Below are positions 40,863-64,000 of a DNA stretch of 64,000 nt, one piece after another (position 1 is the stretch's first letter; every line of letters starts with the position of its first letter). The translations under genes and the position numbers were made by a program. This DNA is from Neoarius graeffei. Its lineage: Eukaryota > Chordata > Actinopteri > Siluriformes > Ariidae. The notes under the pieces were generated by a model. That model searched no databases. It saw only the letters and a program-made list of their open reading frames with translations, and was not told the origin of the DNA. The stretch is from NCBI RefSeq assembly GCF_027579695.1, contig NC_083592.1:36276714-36340713 (forward strand), written 5' to 3'.

Positions 40863-41424
40863 ACACTCACCAGTCACTTTATTAGGAACACCCATACAGC
40901 CACCTGCTGTGTTATGCAGTTCTCTAATCAGCCGATCCCTTGACAGCAGCACGATGCAGCAAATCATGCCGATACAAATCAAGAGCTTCAGTTAATGTTC
41001 ACAATGTTCAAACATCAGAATGGGAAATATTGTGATCTCAAAGTGTGACTTTCTTTCACTGTGGCATGGGTGTTGGTTTGAGTATTTCAGAAACTGCTGA
41101 TCTCCTGGGGTTTTCACACACAACAGTCGCTAGAGTTTACACAGAATGGTGCGACAAACAAAAAACGCCTAGTGAGTGAGTGACAGTTCTGTGGGTGGAA
41201 ACAAACGGCTTGTTGATAAGAGAGGGCTTGTTGATAAGAGAGGGCAGAGGAAAATGGCCAGATTTGGTTTTAGCTGCTAGGAAGGATGTAGCAACTCTTT
41301 ACAACCGTGGTGAGCAGAAAAGCATTTCAGCATCCAACAGCAGAAGACCACATTGAGTTCCGCTCCTACCAGCCAAGAACAGGAATCTTAGAATCAAGAA
41401 CAAGTTCCTATTAAAGTGTCCGGT
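40863..41424. mobile_element. Fish MITE with 'CACTCACC...TTTATTAGGAACACC' ends
   Basis: The left end CACTCACCAGTCACTTTATT and the complement of the right end (CACTCACCGGACACTTTAAT) are inverted repeats. The internal sequence (CACAATGTTCAAACATCAGA, GAAACTGCTGATCTCCTGGG, GAGCAGAAAAGCATTTCAGC) is a repeat I recognise from many teleosts. A 19-bp unit CTTGTTGATAAGAGAGGGC is tandemly duplicated at about 41209 and 41228. Confidence 0.82.
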
Positions 41425-41461
41425 GAGTGAATTTATCTATTTTATTAAGGTCAATAGTACA

Positions 41462-42721
41462 GGTAGTCGTCGACTTACGACCTATGCGACTTACGACCGA
41501 TCGACTTTACGACCGTCTGGTTATGACTGGCAAGTGTTTCCCAGCTGAGCTAGCTGAGCGTACGACAGTTTCTGCCCCAGCTCCCGGCAGCCTCTCGCCA
41601 CGTACAACAGTTTCCGCCCCAGCTCCTGGTTTATGAAACGAGCAAATCCTCCCGCCAGCCCGAGCGCTGCAACAGCTGATGATGATGTAGACGACCCACA
41701 GCCAAGCACCAGTGATGCCAGCGGTCACTAAATTTTGTATTTTGCTTTGTTTTACATTTGTATTTTGGTATGTTTCAAACTAAAACGTTTTCTATTTTTC
41801 ACACCTGTATTTCGTATTTTTTGTTTTGCACATATTAAACGGGGGCGGCACAGTGGTGTAGTGGTTAGCGCTGTCGCCTCACAGCAAGAAGGTCCGGGTT
41901 CGAGCCCCGTGGCCGGCAAGGGCCTTTCTGTGCGGAGTTTGCATGTTTTCCCCATGTCTGCGTGGGTTTCCTCCGGGTGCTCCGGTTTCCCCCACAGTCC
42001 AAAGACATGCAGGTTAGGTTAACTGGTGACTCTAAATTGACCGTAGGTGTGAATGTGAGTGTGAATGGTTGTCTGTGTCTATGTGTCAGCCCTGTGATGA
42101 CCTGGCGACTTGTCCGGGGTGTACCCCGCCTTTCGCCCGTAGTCAGCTGGGATAGGCTCCAGCTTGCCTGCGACCCTGTAGAAGGATAAAGCGGCTAGAG
42201 ATAATGAGATGAGATGAGACATATTAAACGAATTGTACTGTACGCAGTGTAGTATGCAGTGTTTGACTTAAACCAAATAATGAGCCAAGGTAATGAAATA
42301 AGAAAATGTTGATAAAATAAGACTTTAAGATGATTACAATATCATTACACATCACAATATACTTACCCAATTGGGTTATGATGTCTATGTCTTTCTATGT
42401 TATCTATCGTGAAGTTTGGTTCCATAAGTATGTTTGATATGTGTTTTTTTCTTTAAATGTATTATTGCGTTACTTTGAAATTGGAACTCTGAGTGCAAGC
42501 AAGTTCTTTTTAAAGTGCAAGTTAAGTTAACGTTGACCCGATGTATGTTTATGGCACCCGAAATCGGCGCCGCTGCCTGGGTTGTCCATTGTATTGTACT
42601 GTTGCAATTCAATAAAAATAAAACAATATACTCAGGTTCATTTAACATAGGCCGACTTACGACCAGATCGGTTTACAACCGGTCAGTCGTAACCAAACGC
42701 AGTCGTAAGTCGAGGACTACC
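41462..42721. mobile_element. Tigger/pogo-like MITE, interrupted by a SINE
   Basis: The ends TA-CAGGTAGTCGTCGACTTACG and, inverted, TA-CAGGTAGTCCTCGACTTACG have TA target duplication and CAG termini as in Tigger/pogo. Repeated ACTTACGACC motifs fill both ends. A short plus-strand frame to the stop at 41731 ends DDDVDDPQPSTSDASGH, which resembles the acidic C-terminal tail of Tigger/jerky-type transposases. If right, this is an internal-deletion derivative. Removing the SINE leaves about 870 bp. Confidence 0.75.
41842..42218 (+). repeat. Main SINE family inside the Tigger-like MITE
   Basis: Exact 12-bp duplication ACATATTAAACG at 41830-41841 and 42219-42230. Confidence 0.95.
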
Positions 42722-42938
42722 TGTACCTTGTGCGAAGGTGTACAGTAATAACACTTTTAACAAACTAATAATAAACTTCATGAACTCGTGTTGGTTTAGA
42801 TTCACCACATGGACAATGTATCTGTTGAAAAAGGTCTTTCTAAAGCTCAGGGTCACCAAATCCTCCGCTGTCAATGATGCCGGGTGTTGTAAAATGAAAA
42901 GCAAACGTCATTGAAGCACAGTGTTGTGTCATTAAAGG

Positions 42939-42976
<38 letters not shown>

Positions 42977-43147
42977 TTTTTTTTATTTTAAGTGCAGTTT
43001 GGTGGATTATTTGTCAAGATTATTTGTCTGAGAGTGATTGACAGTTAAACAAAGCAGAGGCACAGTTTCAAAAGGCCAGTAGTATTTTCAGATGTGAGTT
43101 CATCTGTTATAGGATGTAGTGAAAGGCTTTATTTTACCATTTGACCT

Positions 43148-43180
<33 letters not shown>

Positions 43181-43600
43181 TATACAAATGCACACACGCA
43201 CGCATGCACACACACACACCTGCCACGATTATTTCAATAAAGCAATGTCAAAATCCTCCACAAAATATGTAAAAGAGCAGGAATGTGTTTTTTTATTATT
43301 TATTTATTTATTTATTTATTTTAATTAGATTTAGCGCCAAGTAAATTACTTAAATCTTTTCACTTCCTGCATTTTTGCACTGGTATGAAACACTTTTTTT
43401 TCAGGTGAGTTAATGTCAATTTTGTATGGCAATATCTTGTTATTTTATTTCATCAGCAGTTCTGCTTAAGCATGACGACAGTTTATGGTCAATAAGTCAT
43501 AAGCTGATTTAATTGTACAGCTGCAGTGAGTCCTAACAAACAGAATAACTGTTGACTCTGACCATATCCGCCTGGGAGCCAAGAAAAAAATGTGTCTCTC
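42722..43600. repeat. Simple-sequence-rich spacer
   Basis: (TTA)n at 42943-42968, a (CA)-rich tract at 43146-43219 and (TTTA)n at 43297-43322. No gene is seen. Confidence 0.7.
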
Positions 43601-44280
43601 AGGGCCCATTTACACGAGGACGCTGTCGGGTAAAAACGACTAAATATTTTATCGGAAGTGCCTTTCGTCTACACGGGGACGGCGTTTCCGAGGCTGAAAA
43701 ACGGAAAAAATTGAAAACGCCTTCCAGAGTGGATAAGTTAAAAACAGCCCCCGTTGCATATCCGTCTAAACTACCCAATACGCGAAACTCTGCTCGGATC
43801 TGCTCGCGTCGGGTACGCGTTTACGTCATACATATGTCATATACTGTACATGCCAGCCCGGGAAGTAAGAAAGTAAGTAAAAAAGTAAGAGCATGTCTGA
43901 TTACATCGATCCAACGGACCTTCAAGCTGCTCTGGCAGCTTTAATAAACGTCCAGGAGTCCTTCGAACATCTATACCGAATTATCTTATTTACTTACTTT
44001 CTTACTTACCATAGCCAGAGTAGTCAAAGTTTTCGCGGCGCAGATGTGCAGATCAGACAAGACGGAAGACGTTGCTCATGCATGCAGACATAGCGGAGGT
44101 CTTTCACAGCACCACCTAGCCGCCTGGCATGCACATCCAATTAAATTCCACACATTTATGCGTCACCGTATAGACGCAGATTTCCTCCTTGAAAACGGTC
44201 GTGTAGACGCGGAAAAAAGTGAGAACGAAAACGGACTTTTGCGTTTTTGTTTCAGACCGTCCCCGTGTAAAGTGGGCCTC
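43601..44280. mobile_element. hAT-like MITE with GGGCCCA ends
   Basis: AGGGCCCATTTACACGAGGA at left and the complement of the right end (GAGGCCCACTTTACACGGGG) are inverted repeats. Both arms continue with AAAACG and GGCGTTT(C/T) motifs. An inner inverted pair (AGTAAGAAAGTAAGTAA / TTACTTACTTTCTTACT, about 43865 and 43990) is also present. No clear target duplication was found. Confidence 0.72.
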
Positions 44281-44766
44281 AATTTCTCTTTTGCTGTGAT
44301 TTCCTTACTAGGAATTTCCCAGCAACCCACCTAGTCACATGATATATCATTGAAAAGCCGAGGATGTACTCTTTACAGGACACCAGGATTCAAGTGAATA
44401 GCTTGAAAGAGTAAGAGGGTGTGCGCGTAAAACAAATGTCAACTACAGAGGACACAAGTCTGTGGGTTGGTTCTCAGGAGGATATTTTTCTTTCAGCTCC
44501 AAAGCTCTGGATGATCGCTGTGATACAGCTGTGCAGCTCTCCCAGTCCCTCTGATCATCCTGTTCCCTTATGGGCTCATTAAGAGTTTTTTAAGCATTTT
44601 AATAAGAGGGGCATTTATATTTACACATCTATCAGTACCAGCTTTCAGCTTCATACCACCAGCATACTGTATGAGACTTGCGGCCTACTTAAAAATACAG
44701 CGATCTGTAAGACATTACTTATGTAATGTTAGGAAACCGATTCACAACCCTCCAGGGCTTTGGATC
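44281..44766. other. No recognisable gene or repeat
   Basis: Intergenic sequence downstream of sv2c. Nothing identified. Confidence 0.35.
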
Positions 44767-44864
44767 TTTCACACCATAGACATATAAACATAGACGCCGC
44801 CTTCCGCGTAGAATCATACGTCATCCTCGCCGCCATATTGGATGTGGTAAAGTGGAGAATAAAG

Positions 44865-44944
44865 ATGCCTCATTCATGTGCTGCGTTTAACTGTACCAAC
44901 AGGTTTACCATCCAAACGAGATCACATGGGATTACCTTTCACAG
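44865..44944 (+). pseudogene. THAP-domain first exon of the P-like element
   Basis: ATG 44865 reads MPHSCAAFNCTNRFTIQTRS and then HGITFHR, ending at a CACAG/GTGAGA donor. It has the C-x4-C pair and the F(H/Y) strand that begin a THAP finger, and the exon break after TFHR is typical for THAP genes. The second exon (Trp, Cys and His ligands) is not present. Two start-deleted relatives lie at 18977-19358. Confidence 0.8.
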
Positions 44945-45277
44945 GTGAGACTGGAAAAATACTTTTCATTGTATTTGGTCATTATAACGTAATTTTACGA
45001 ACAGATTTTTCTGACTTTGTGGCTAATATGAAGTCTCGCGCATAATAGCTGCTCGGTGAAACCTGTCTCCAAACAATGAATATAATATAATTTATTTCAT
45101 AGCCCACCCAACCAATTTCACCACCAGCTGTCAGATGGTGATGGCACACTCAAAAATAGAAGAGATTGGAAGCATGTCAGACTATGAAGCAATCACATGG
45201 AGCAATCCCATTGTAATATGGTTTAATTGAATTTTTTTCCATATAGCACTGTATATTGCAAAAATTGTTTTTGGAGA

Positions 45278-45651
45278 GGGGCGGCACGGTGGTGTAGTGG
45301 TTAGCACTGTCGCCTCACAGCAAGAAGGTCCTGGGTTCGAGCCCCGGGGCCGGCGAGGGCCTTTCTGTGCGGAGTTTGCATGTTCTCCCCGTGTCCGCGT
45401 GGGTTTCCTCCGGGTGCTCCGGTTTCCCCCACAGTCCAAAGACATGCAGGTTAGGTTAACTGGTGACTCTAAATTGACCGTAGGTGTGAATGTGAGTGTG
45501 AATGGTTGTCTGTGTCTATGTGTCAGCCCTGTGATGACCTGGCGACTTGTCCAGGGTGTACCCCGCCTTTCGCCCGTAGTCAGCTGGGATAGGCTCCAGC
45601 TTGCCTGCGACCCTGTAGAAGGATAAAGTGGCTTGAGATAATGTGATGTGA
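45278..45651 (+). repeat. Main SINE family inside the P-like element
   Basis: Exact 12-bp duplication TGTTTTTGGAGA at 45266-45277 and 45652-45663. Confidence 0.95.
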
Positions 45652-46207
45652 TGTTTTTGGAGACATTTTATAGCCTATCTGCACGGCATTTAATGAAAGT
45701 GATGCGGAGACGGCACGGCACGGCTTCAGCAGCGTAAGCACAGCACATTATTCTACACGATCCCTGCTGAGCTCCAAAACATGCCTTGATGTGTAGATAT
45801 CGTTAGTAGCCTACGATAGTAGCAGCGGAATAAAAAAAAAAAACAAGTTTCCGATAGCTTGATTCCGGTATAGGCCTGCTGCATGTTGAGGAAATTTAGG
45901 TCACACCTCCCAGGGAATATTGACGGGTATTTCGCACACTATTTATAACCATCACATTAAAAGTTATATGTGTTGTTTTGATGCCTGTTTGTTTCCCAAA
46001 TATATACGTGTGTGTCTTAATGGGTGAATAAAAGGCATCGAGTTAAATATTATTGTAGAAAGGGGCTTTATGAAGTTCAGTCCATTTACTTGCATTGGTT
46101 TACGGGGAAGATTTGCCACATCCAATATGGCGGACACTCTGACGTATCCCAGCAACGGGCCACCCAGCTCAATGCGGCGTCTATGTTTATATGTCTATGT
46201 TTCACAC

Positions 46208-46512
46208 TATGTTTAGGCTTAAAGTTTATTATGACTCATAATGATCTTATGGTTTTATCTGCTTTAGTTACCTGACAGAGCTGTGTGCTATAATGCTTTG
46301 CATCATAACTGCGATCATAATATGACTCACATTACGTAACACTCATTTCTGCTGAAGCTTAAACATCTGCTTCTGCAAAATTCCATTACAGTAATCATAT
46401 TTCTCACTCTCTTCTTGTAGTTTGTGATTTAGCTTTTAAAAATGAAAAAGGATGCCTCTAATGGTGTAAAAATGGACAGGAGAGACGTGGGCTGAATGAC
46501 GCTGCTGACTTT
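46208..46512 (-). other. sv2c: sv2c 3' untranslated region, start
   Basis: This is the sequence directly after the stop codon. I could not place the poly(A) site with confidence. The P-like element lies within 320 bp of the stop, so it may be transcribed as part of a long 3' UTR. Confidence 0.5.
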
Positions 46513-59877
<13,365 letters not shown>

Positions 59878-59954
59878 CTACAAATAGAAAAAAAAATATA
59901 CAGAACTAAATGTTTACCTGTTTCAGAGTTTTGCTGTTTAATTTAAATAACCAT

Positions 59955-60120
59955 TAATCAGACGCTCTTATCCAGAGCAACATACAACATACCCAGAGCA
60001 GCCTGGGGTTTGGTGCCTTACTTAAGAGCACTTCAGCCATTCCTGCTGGTCAAAGGAATTGAACCAGTCACCTTTTGAACCCAAAACTGCTTCATCAACC
60101 ATTACGCCATGGATTCCCCT
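59955..60120 (-). repeat. tRNA-derived SINE, second family
   Basis: Minus-strand head CCATGGCGTAATGGTTGATG and GGTTCAATTC, body CTTAAGTAAGGCACCAAACC and GGGTATGTTGTATGTTGCTC. More diverged than 25700-25882. Confidence 0.75.
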
Positions 60121-60632
60121 ACTCTCATTTAATCATATTTTGGGGTTCAGTATTTTATTTTATTTTTTCAGCTTTATTTACATTTTTGTTCCATCCACAG
60201 AACTACATCAGTAGGATACACAATAGCAGTGTTTTGCGTTTGCGATGAGTCTCAGAATTTGAACGCAACCAAAACCTGTGATCTGAATTAAGGAGAGAAG
60301 TTCACATGCACAATCCTAAGAATATAAAGGAGCGTAAAACGTTCTGCATGGAGGAGTGGACAAACGTTCCTCTACAGTATTATACGCAGTATCCCCACAT
60401 TGCAGATTCATTATAGTTCAAGATTCAACACTGTTATTCTCTTCAGAGTAAAAATCACAAAATATTAAATGCATGGGAGCAAATAATTATGATACTAGTG
60501 CTTTGTAGAAAAAAGAGCAATGCTTAAATACAGTACTTAGATATAACGACACAATGTACTGTATGTTTGAAACCAACTATTATTTAGTGCATATGTTATT
60601 CTGTTTTTTTTTTCCATCAATACTCCATCAAT
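60121..60632. other. sv2c intron with a short Tc1 3' fragment
   Basis: AACGTTCTGCATGGAGGAGT and GGACAAACGTTCCTCTACAG (60338-60375) resemble the C-terminal coding part of a Tc1 transposase (MEEW...P). No other feature is recognised. Confidence 0.4.
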
Positions 60633-61644
60633 GGCGGCACAGTGGTGTAGTGGTTAGCGCTGTCGCCTCACAGCAAGAAGGTCCGGGTTTGAGCCCCGTG
60701 GCCGACGAGGGCTTTTCTGTGTGGAGTTTGCATGTTCTCCCCGTGTCCGTGTGGGTTTCCTCCGGGTGCTCCGGTTTCCCCCACAGTCCAAAGACATGCA
60801 GGTTAGGTTAACTGGTGACTCTAAATTGACCGTAGGTGTGAATGTGAGTGTGAATGCCAGAGCAGGTCATGATATATTTTTTTTACCATATTAACATGCC
60901 ATTGTGTGTCATGCCTGATGTAAAGACTCGTCTCTGCGAGCCTACCACACAGATTTAATACTTGTCATTTTTAGGGCATACCTAACAATGTGTTTTCTTT
61001 CTCTCTCTCTCCCCCCCCCCCCCCCCCCATCTGTCCCTCTGAGTTACATGTTGGTCCTGGGATTGAGATGCTGGCCTCTTCTGCCCCTCGGACCTGCTTG
61101 ATCCATCCTGGTGCCCTGTGTCTGGTCGGAGTTTTATCGCCCCACTCCTGTGAAGGACGGCCCCATGAGGACAGTTGAGGGTTATACCTGTTAAAACTGT
61201 TAATATTATAGTCAGGCTGTCTGTTGTTGCCCAAATGAGTATGGGTTCCCTTTTGAGTCTGGTTCCTCTCGAGGTTTCTTCCTCATGTCGTCTGAGGGAG
61301 TTTTTCCTTGCCGCCGTCGCCACAGGCTTGCTCATTGGGGATAGATTAGGGATAAAATTAGCTCATGTTTTAAGTCGTTCAAATTCTGTAAAGCTGCTTT
61401 GCGACAATGTTTATTGTTAAAAGCGCTGTACAAATAAACTTGATTTGATTTGATTTGATTTGATTTGATTTGATTTGATTTGATTTGATTTGAATGGTTG
61501 TCTGTGTCTATGTGTCAGCCCTGTGATGACCTGGCGACTTGTCCAGAGTGTACCCCGCCTTTCGCCCGTAGTCAGCTGGGATAGGCTCCAGCTTGCCTGC
61601 GACCTTGTAGAACAGGATAAAGTGGCTAGAGATAATGAGATGAG
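60633..61644 (+). repeat. Main SINE family split by a LINE 3'-end insertion
   Basis: The SINE halves 60633-60856 and 61491-61644 are continuous when the insert is removed. The outer duplication AATACTCCATCAAT is exact at 60619-60632 and 61645-61658. Confidence 0.95.
60857..61490 (+). mobile_element. LINE 3' end, 5'-truncated, with (TTGAT)n tail
   Basis: GGTTTCTTCCTCATGTCGTC, GAGTTTTTCCTTGCCGCCGT, AAGCTGCTTTGCGACAATGT and AAAGCGCTGTACAAATAAAC are the 3' UTR of a LINE family widespread in teleosts. The pentamer tail (61440-61490) and the 6-bp duplication TGAATG (60851-60856 and 61491-61496) fit target-primed insertion. A C-run lies at 61011-61028. Confidence 0.8.
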
Positions 61645-61658
61645 AATACTCCATCAAT

Positions 61659-62167
61659 ACTTTATTAACAGCAGGGCTTGCCTACAAAAGTATTACTCAT
61701 GTCGGCTACACATGGAGTTAACTTAATATCAATAATAAATAAATAATAATGAAATAAATCTACTTTAAATGAACTTAAATTAAAGTTTATATTTATTTTT
61801 TCTCCATTGTTCACCACAATTTGTTTACCTACCCATTCCTACCCACCAGCCAGCTCACCCTTATGATACAACAGCTACCGAGTAGGGACAGTGAGGGCTT
61901 CCTCCAAGACACGTGAAGCCAGGAAAGTGCATCTTTTCAAACTACTGCTCATGTAGCATCACAGGGCAGTGTAACAGTTTCAGAGGAAAGCGCTATCTAC
62001 CCTCTTCCACATACACAAACTCACAGACACCCATGATTGGCTAATGTTGCTGTGATTGACAGAGGGGAGAGAGAGTAAGCTATGCTTCTCACAAAGAGAC
62101 CACAACCAATTTTGCTCCCTTGGCTGCCGCCCATAGATGGCTATGGTATCATCAGGAATATAAATAT
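61659..62167. other. sv2c intron, no recognisable repeat
   Basis: A/T-rich and then mixed sequence without terminal repeats or exons. Confidence 0.35.
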
Positions 62168-62513
62168 ATAACACCCTAAATTAGAAAAGGTTGGGAAAAT
62201 GCAATTAAAAAAAAGAAGAAAGAAAGAAAGTAATGATTTCTTAATTTACACTGACTTGTATTTCATTCCAGACAGAAAGATCCAGAAGTATGGCAGGAAA
62301 AGCTTTGGATATTCACCTATAGCTAATATAACCACATGGGCTCTGGATTACTTTGGCAAACCTTTGTCAAGCACTACAATATGGAGCTACATCCACAAAT
62401 GCCAGTTAAAGCTTTATTTAAAAAAGGATGCCTTATATTAACTGTGTCCAGAAGACTTTCCTGGGCTCAGAGGCATCTGGGATGGACTATCACACAGTAG
62501 AAACATGTATTGA

Positions 62514-63423
62514 AGGTTCCGTTCTGGGTCCTTTGCTATTTTCCTTGTATGTTACACCCATTGAGGATCTCATTTGTGCACATGGTCTACAGCCAACGTT
62601 GTATGCTGATGACACCCAAATTTATCTTGTGGTGAAAAGGTCCAACCATCTACCTCGCAATGGCAAACTGGAATGTTGCATTCAGGATGTCACTAACTGG
62701 ATGGTTAATAACAAACTAGTTTGTAACAGTTTTAAGACTGAAGTTGTGCACTTCTCTTCTTGTCACCTACAAAATCATCCAATCGAGTCAGTTGTGATGA
62801 ACAGAACAAAGATCAAGATGACTTCTGAAGTGCGTGATCTTGGTGTAATGTTTGACAACAACTTCACTATGGTATCTCAAATAAACAGTATATGCAAGTC
62901 TGCTTCATTTGCCCTTAGACGCATTGGCACTATTAGAAAGATTTTGGACCAGCGCAATGCTGAAAAACTTATCCATGCATTTGTAACTTCTAAACTTGAT
63001 TACTGTAACAGTCTTCTCTATGGCCTTCCTGACAAACAAATCAACAAACTCCAACACATCCAGAACTGTGCTACACGTATTCTAATCATGATGAGGAAAT
63101 CTGACTGCGTTACTCCTGTTCTCCATGATCTTCACTGGCTCCCTATTCACAAGCGTATTATCTTCAAAATACTTCTGGTGACTTACAAAACTGTCAGTGG
63201 CTCTGCAGTTACTGAAGTACCTAAGTGATCTCTTGAGGCGCCACCAATCAAAACGAATGCTGCGTTCAAACAAGGATCATCTGCGCTCGTCAAGTCCTCA
63301 ATTCAAGACCAACAGCTACAGAGCACGAGCATTCTCTGCTTGTACCCCCAGACTGTGGAATGCTATTCCATTGGAGTTACGTGAAGCACCCTCCTGTGAA
63401 ACTTTCAATAAAAAACTATAAAC
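62514..63423 (+). pseudogene. LINE reverse transcriptase, C-terminal half, one frameshift
   Basis: The frame from about 62514 reads [20 protein letters not shown], then [12 protein letters not shown] (the catalytic F/YADD box), [54 protein letters not shown] and [13 protein letters not shown], ending at a TGA (63226-63228). The continuation ([38 protein letters not shown]) is in the next frame, up to TAA 63421-63423. So a single indel near 63195-63215 breaks it. The endonuclease and N-terminal reverse transcriptase are missing. Confidence 0.93.
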
Positions 63424-63597
63424 TTACTTGTTTAATCAAAGATAATCATTTGACGTTGTTGATTGATATTTTTAGATACAGTGAATATGTATTTTAATAT
63501 GACGCATTTTTACATATCATATTATCTCTATTTTGTAAGAGCATTGAGATTTACATGGAATGCACTCAAGAAATGAATTATTATTATTATTATTATT
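62514..63597 (+). mobile_element. L2/CR1-group LINE, 5'-truncated, (ATT)n tail
   Basis: Begins inside the reverse transcriptase, runs through the stop region at 63421 and a short 3' UTR, and ends in (ATT)n at 63579-63597. It is inserted in a Tc1 relic. Exact family (L2, Rex1 or relative) is not settled. Confidence 0.8.
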
Positions 63598-63965
63598 GGC
63601 GGCACGGTGGTGTAGTGGTTAGCGCTGTCGCCTCACAGCAAGAAGGTCCGGGTTCGAGCCCTGTGGCCAGCGAGGGCCTTTCTGTGTGGAGTTTGCATGT
63701 TCTCCCCGTGTCCGCGTGGGTTTCCTCCAGGTGCTCCGGTTTCCCCCACAGTCCAAAGACATGCAGGTTAGGTTAACTGGTGACTCTAAATTGACCGTAG
63801 GTGTGAATGTGAGTGTGAATGGTTGTTTATGTCTATGTGTCAGCCCTGTGATGACCTGACGACTTGTCCAGGGTGTACCCCGCCTTTCGCCCGTAGTCAG
63901 CTGGGATAGGCTCCAGCTTGCCTGCGACTCTGTAGAACAGGATAAAGCAGCTAGAGATAATGAGA
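63598..63965 (+). repeat. Main SINE family in the (ATT)n tail of the LINE
   Basis: A near-consensus copy. ATTATTATTATT occurs on both sides, the likely target duplication in the microsatellite tail. Confidence 0.93.
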
Positions 63966-64000
63966 TTATTATTATTATGGTCAGATGAATCAATATTCCA

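Larger units (their letters stand above)
44775..46199. mobile_element. P-element-like transposon with THAP exon (1425 bp)
   Basis: Exact 26-bp terminal inverted repeats CATAGACATATAAACATAGA-CGCCGC, with an exact 8-bp duplication TTTCACAC (44767-44774 and 46200-46207). Inner blocks GATACGTCA-like and GCCATATTGGATGTGG are also mirrored. An 8-bp duplication with a THAP-encoding first exon fits the P superfamily (THAP9 relatives). hAT also makes 8-bp duplications, so the class is inferred. Without the nested SINE the element is about 1040 bp and lacks a catalytic domain. Confidence 0.85.
62168..64000 (+). mobile_element. Tc1-like 'TACAACCCC' relic split by a LINE and a SINE; continues past the window
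   Basis: The left part 62168-62513 matches 29602-30182 with a deletion (GACAGAAAGA, ACCACATGGGCTCTGGATTA, TGTCCAGAAG, GATGGACTATCACACAGT). It breaks at CATGTATTG and resumes at 63974 with GGTCAGATGAATCAATATTC, which follows CGTGTATTGTG in the other copy. The insert between is a LINE with a SINE in its tail. Confidence 0.85.

Noticed and set aside
43866..44007. Possible regulatory hairpin AGTAAGAAAGTAAGTAA / TTACTTACTTTCTTACT
   Set aside because: It lies inside a TIR element and is better explained as part of its structure.
63600..63665. tRNA gene candidates (A-box and B-box) at each SINE head
   Set aside because: No acceptor stem pairs, and each is followed by the SINE body. These are tRNA-derived heads.

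Overview
The window is vertebrate nuclear DNA, almost certainly from a teleost fish. The teleost reading rests on the dense load of Tc1-like, hAT, piggyBac-like and tRNA-derived SINE repeats typical of bony fish. The repeat mix suggests an otophysan or catfish-like genome, but that is only an impression. No prokaryotic features are present.

Two host genes are supported, both on the minus strand and one after the other. At right (46513-59877) lie the last seven coding exons of sv2c, the synaptic vesicle glycoprotein 2C. They run from the cytoplasmic loop before TM7 to the stop codon, with every splice phase compatible, giving 348 residues. The 5' half of the gene lies beyond 64000. Downstream of it, at left, is the start of iqgap2: coding exon 1 (31352-31397) and exon 2 (12186-12285), separated by an intron of about 19 kb. 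The rest of iqgap2 lies beyond position 1. The order sv2c then iqgap2 on the same strand matches the human 5q13 arrangement, which supports both calls.

Nearly everything else is transposable elements. Region by region: 1-1048 Tc1 copy; 2184-4613 a piggyBac-like element inserted in the target duplication of a hAT; 5140-6105 SINEs; 6700-10390 an unclassified composite repeat with SINE insertions; 10813-11848 a TIR element keeping the first exon of a YqaJ-type protein; 13656-14884 a Tol2-like hAT; 15630-16901, 18242-20308 and 21228-21937 TIR elements and long hairpins; 23060-24856 a Crypton relic and a THAP/YqaJ element inside a SINE; 26118-28611 a mariner-type MITE and a Tc1; 29602-30985 a Tc1; 31811-32942 three SINEs in tandem; 33890-36840 Crypton relics; 37042-38204 hAT; 38433-39372 SINEs; 40863-42723 two MITEs; 43601-46199 a hAT-like MITE and a P-element-like THAP transposon. 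The sv2c introns hold a second Tc1 (47379-48993), a THAP element (about 49560-50600), a Charlie-like hAT (50734-51796), a third Tc1 (52073-53681), a triple nest (54388-56391), a TTAA-flanked element (56420-57591), a poly-G-rich TIR element (58664-59572), and a nested Tc1/LINE/SINE stack at the right edge.

A recurring theme is short TIR elements that have lost their middle but keep the first coding exon(s) of their transposase or accessory protein (THAP, YqaJ-type, hAT, Crypton, possible Kolobok). Many insertions have readable target-site duplications, so the order of events can be reconstructed from the sequence alone.
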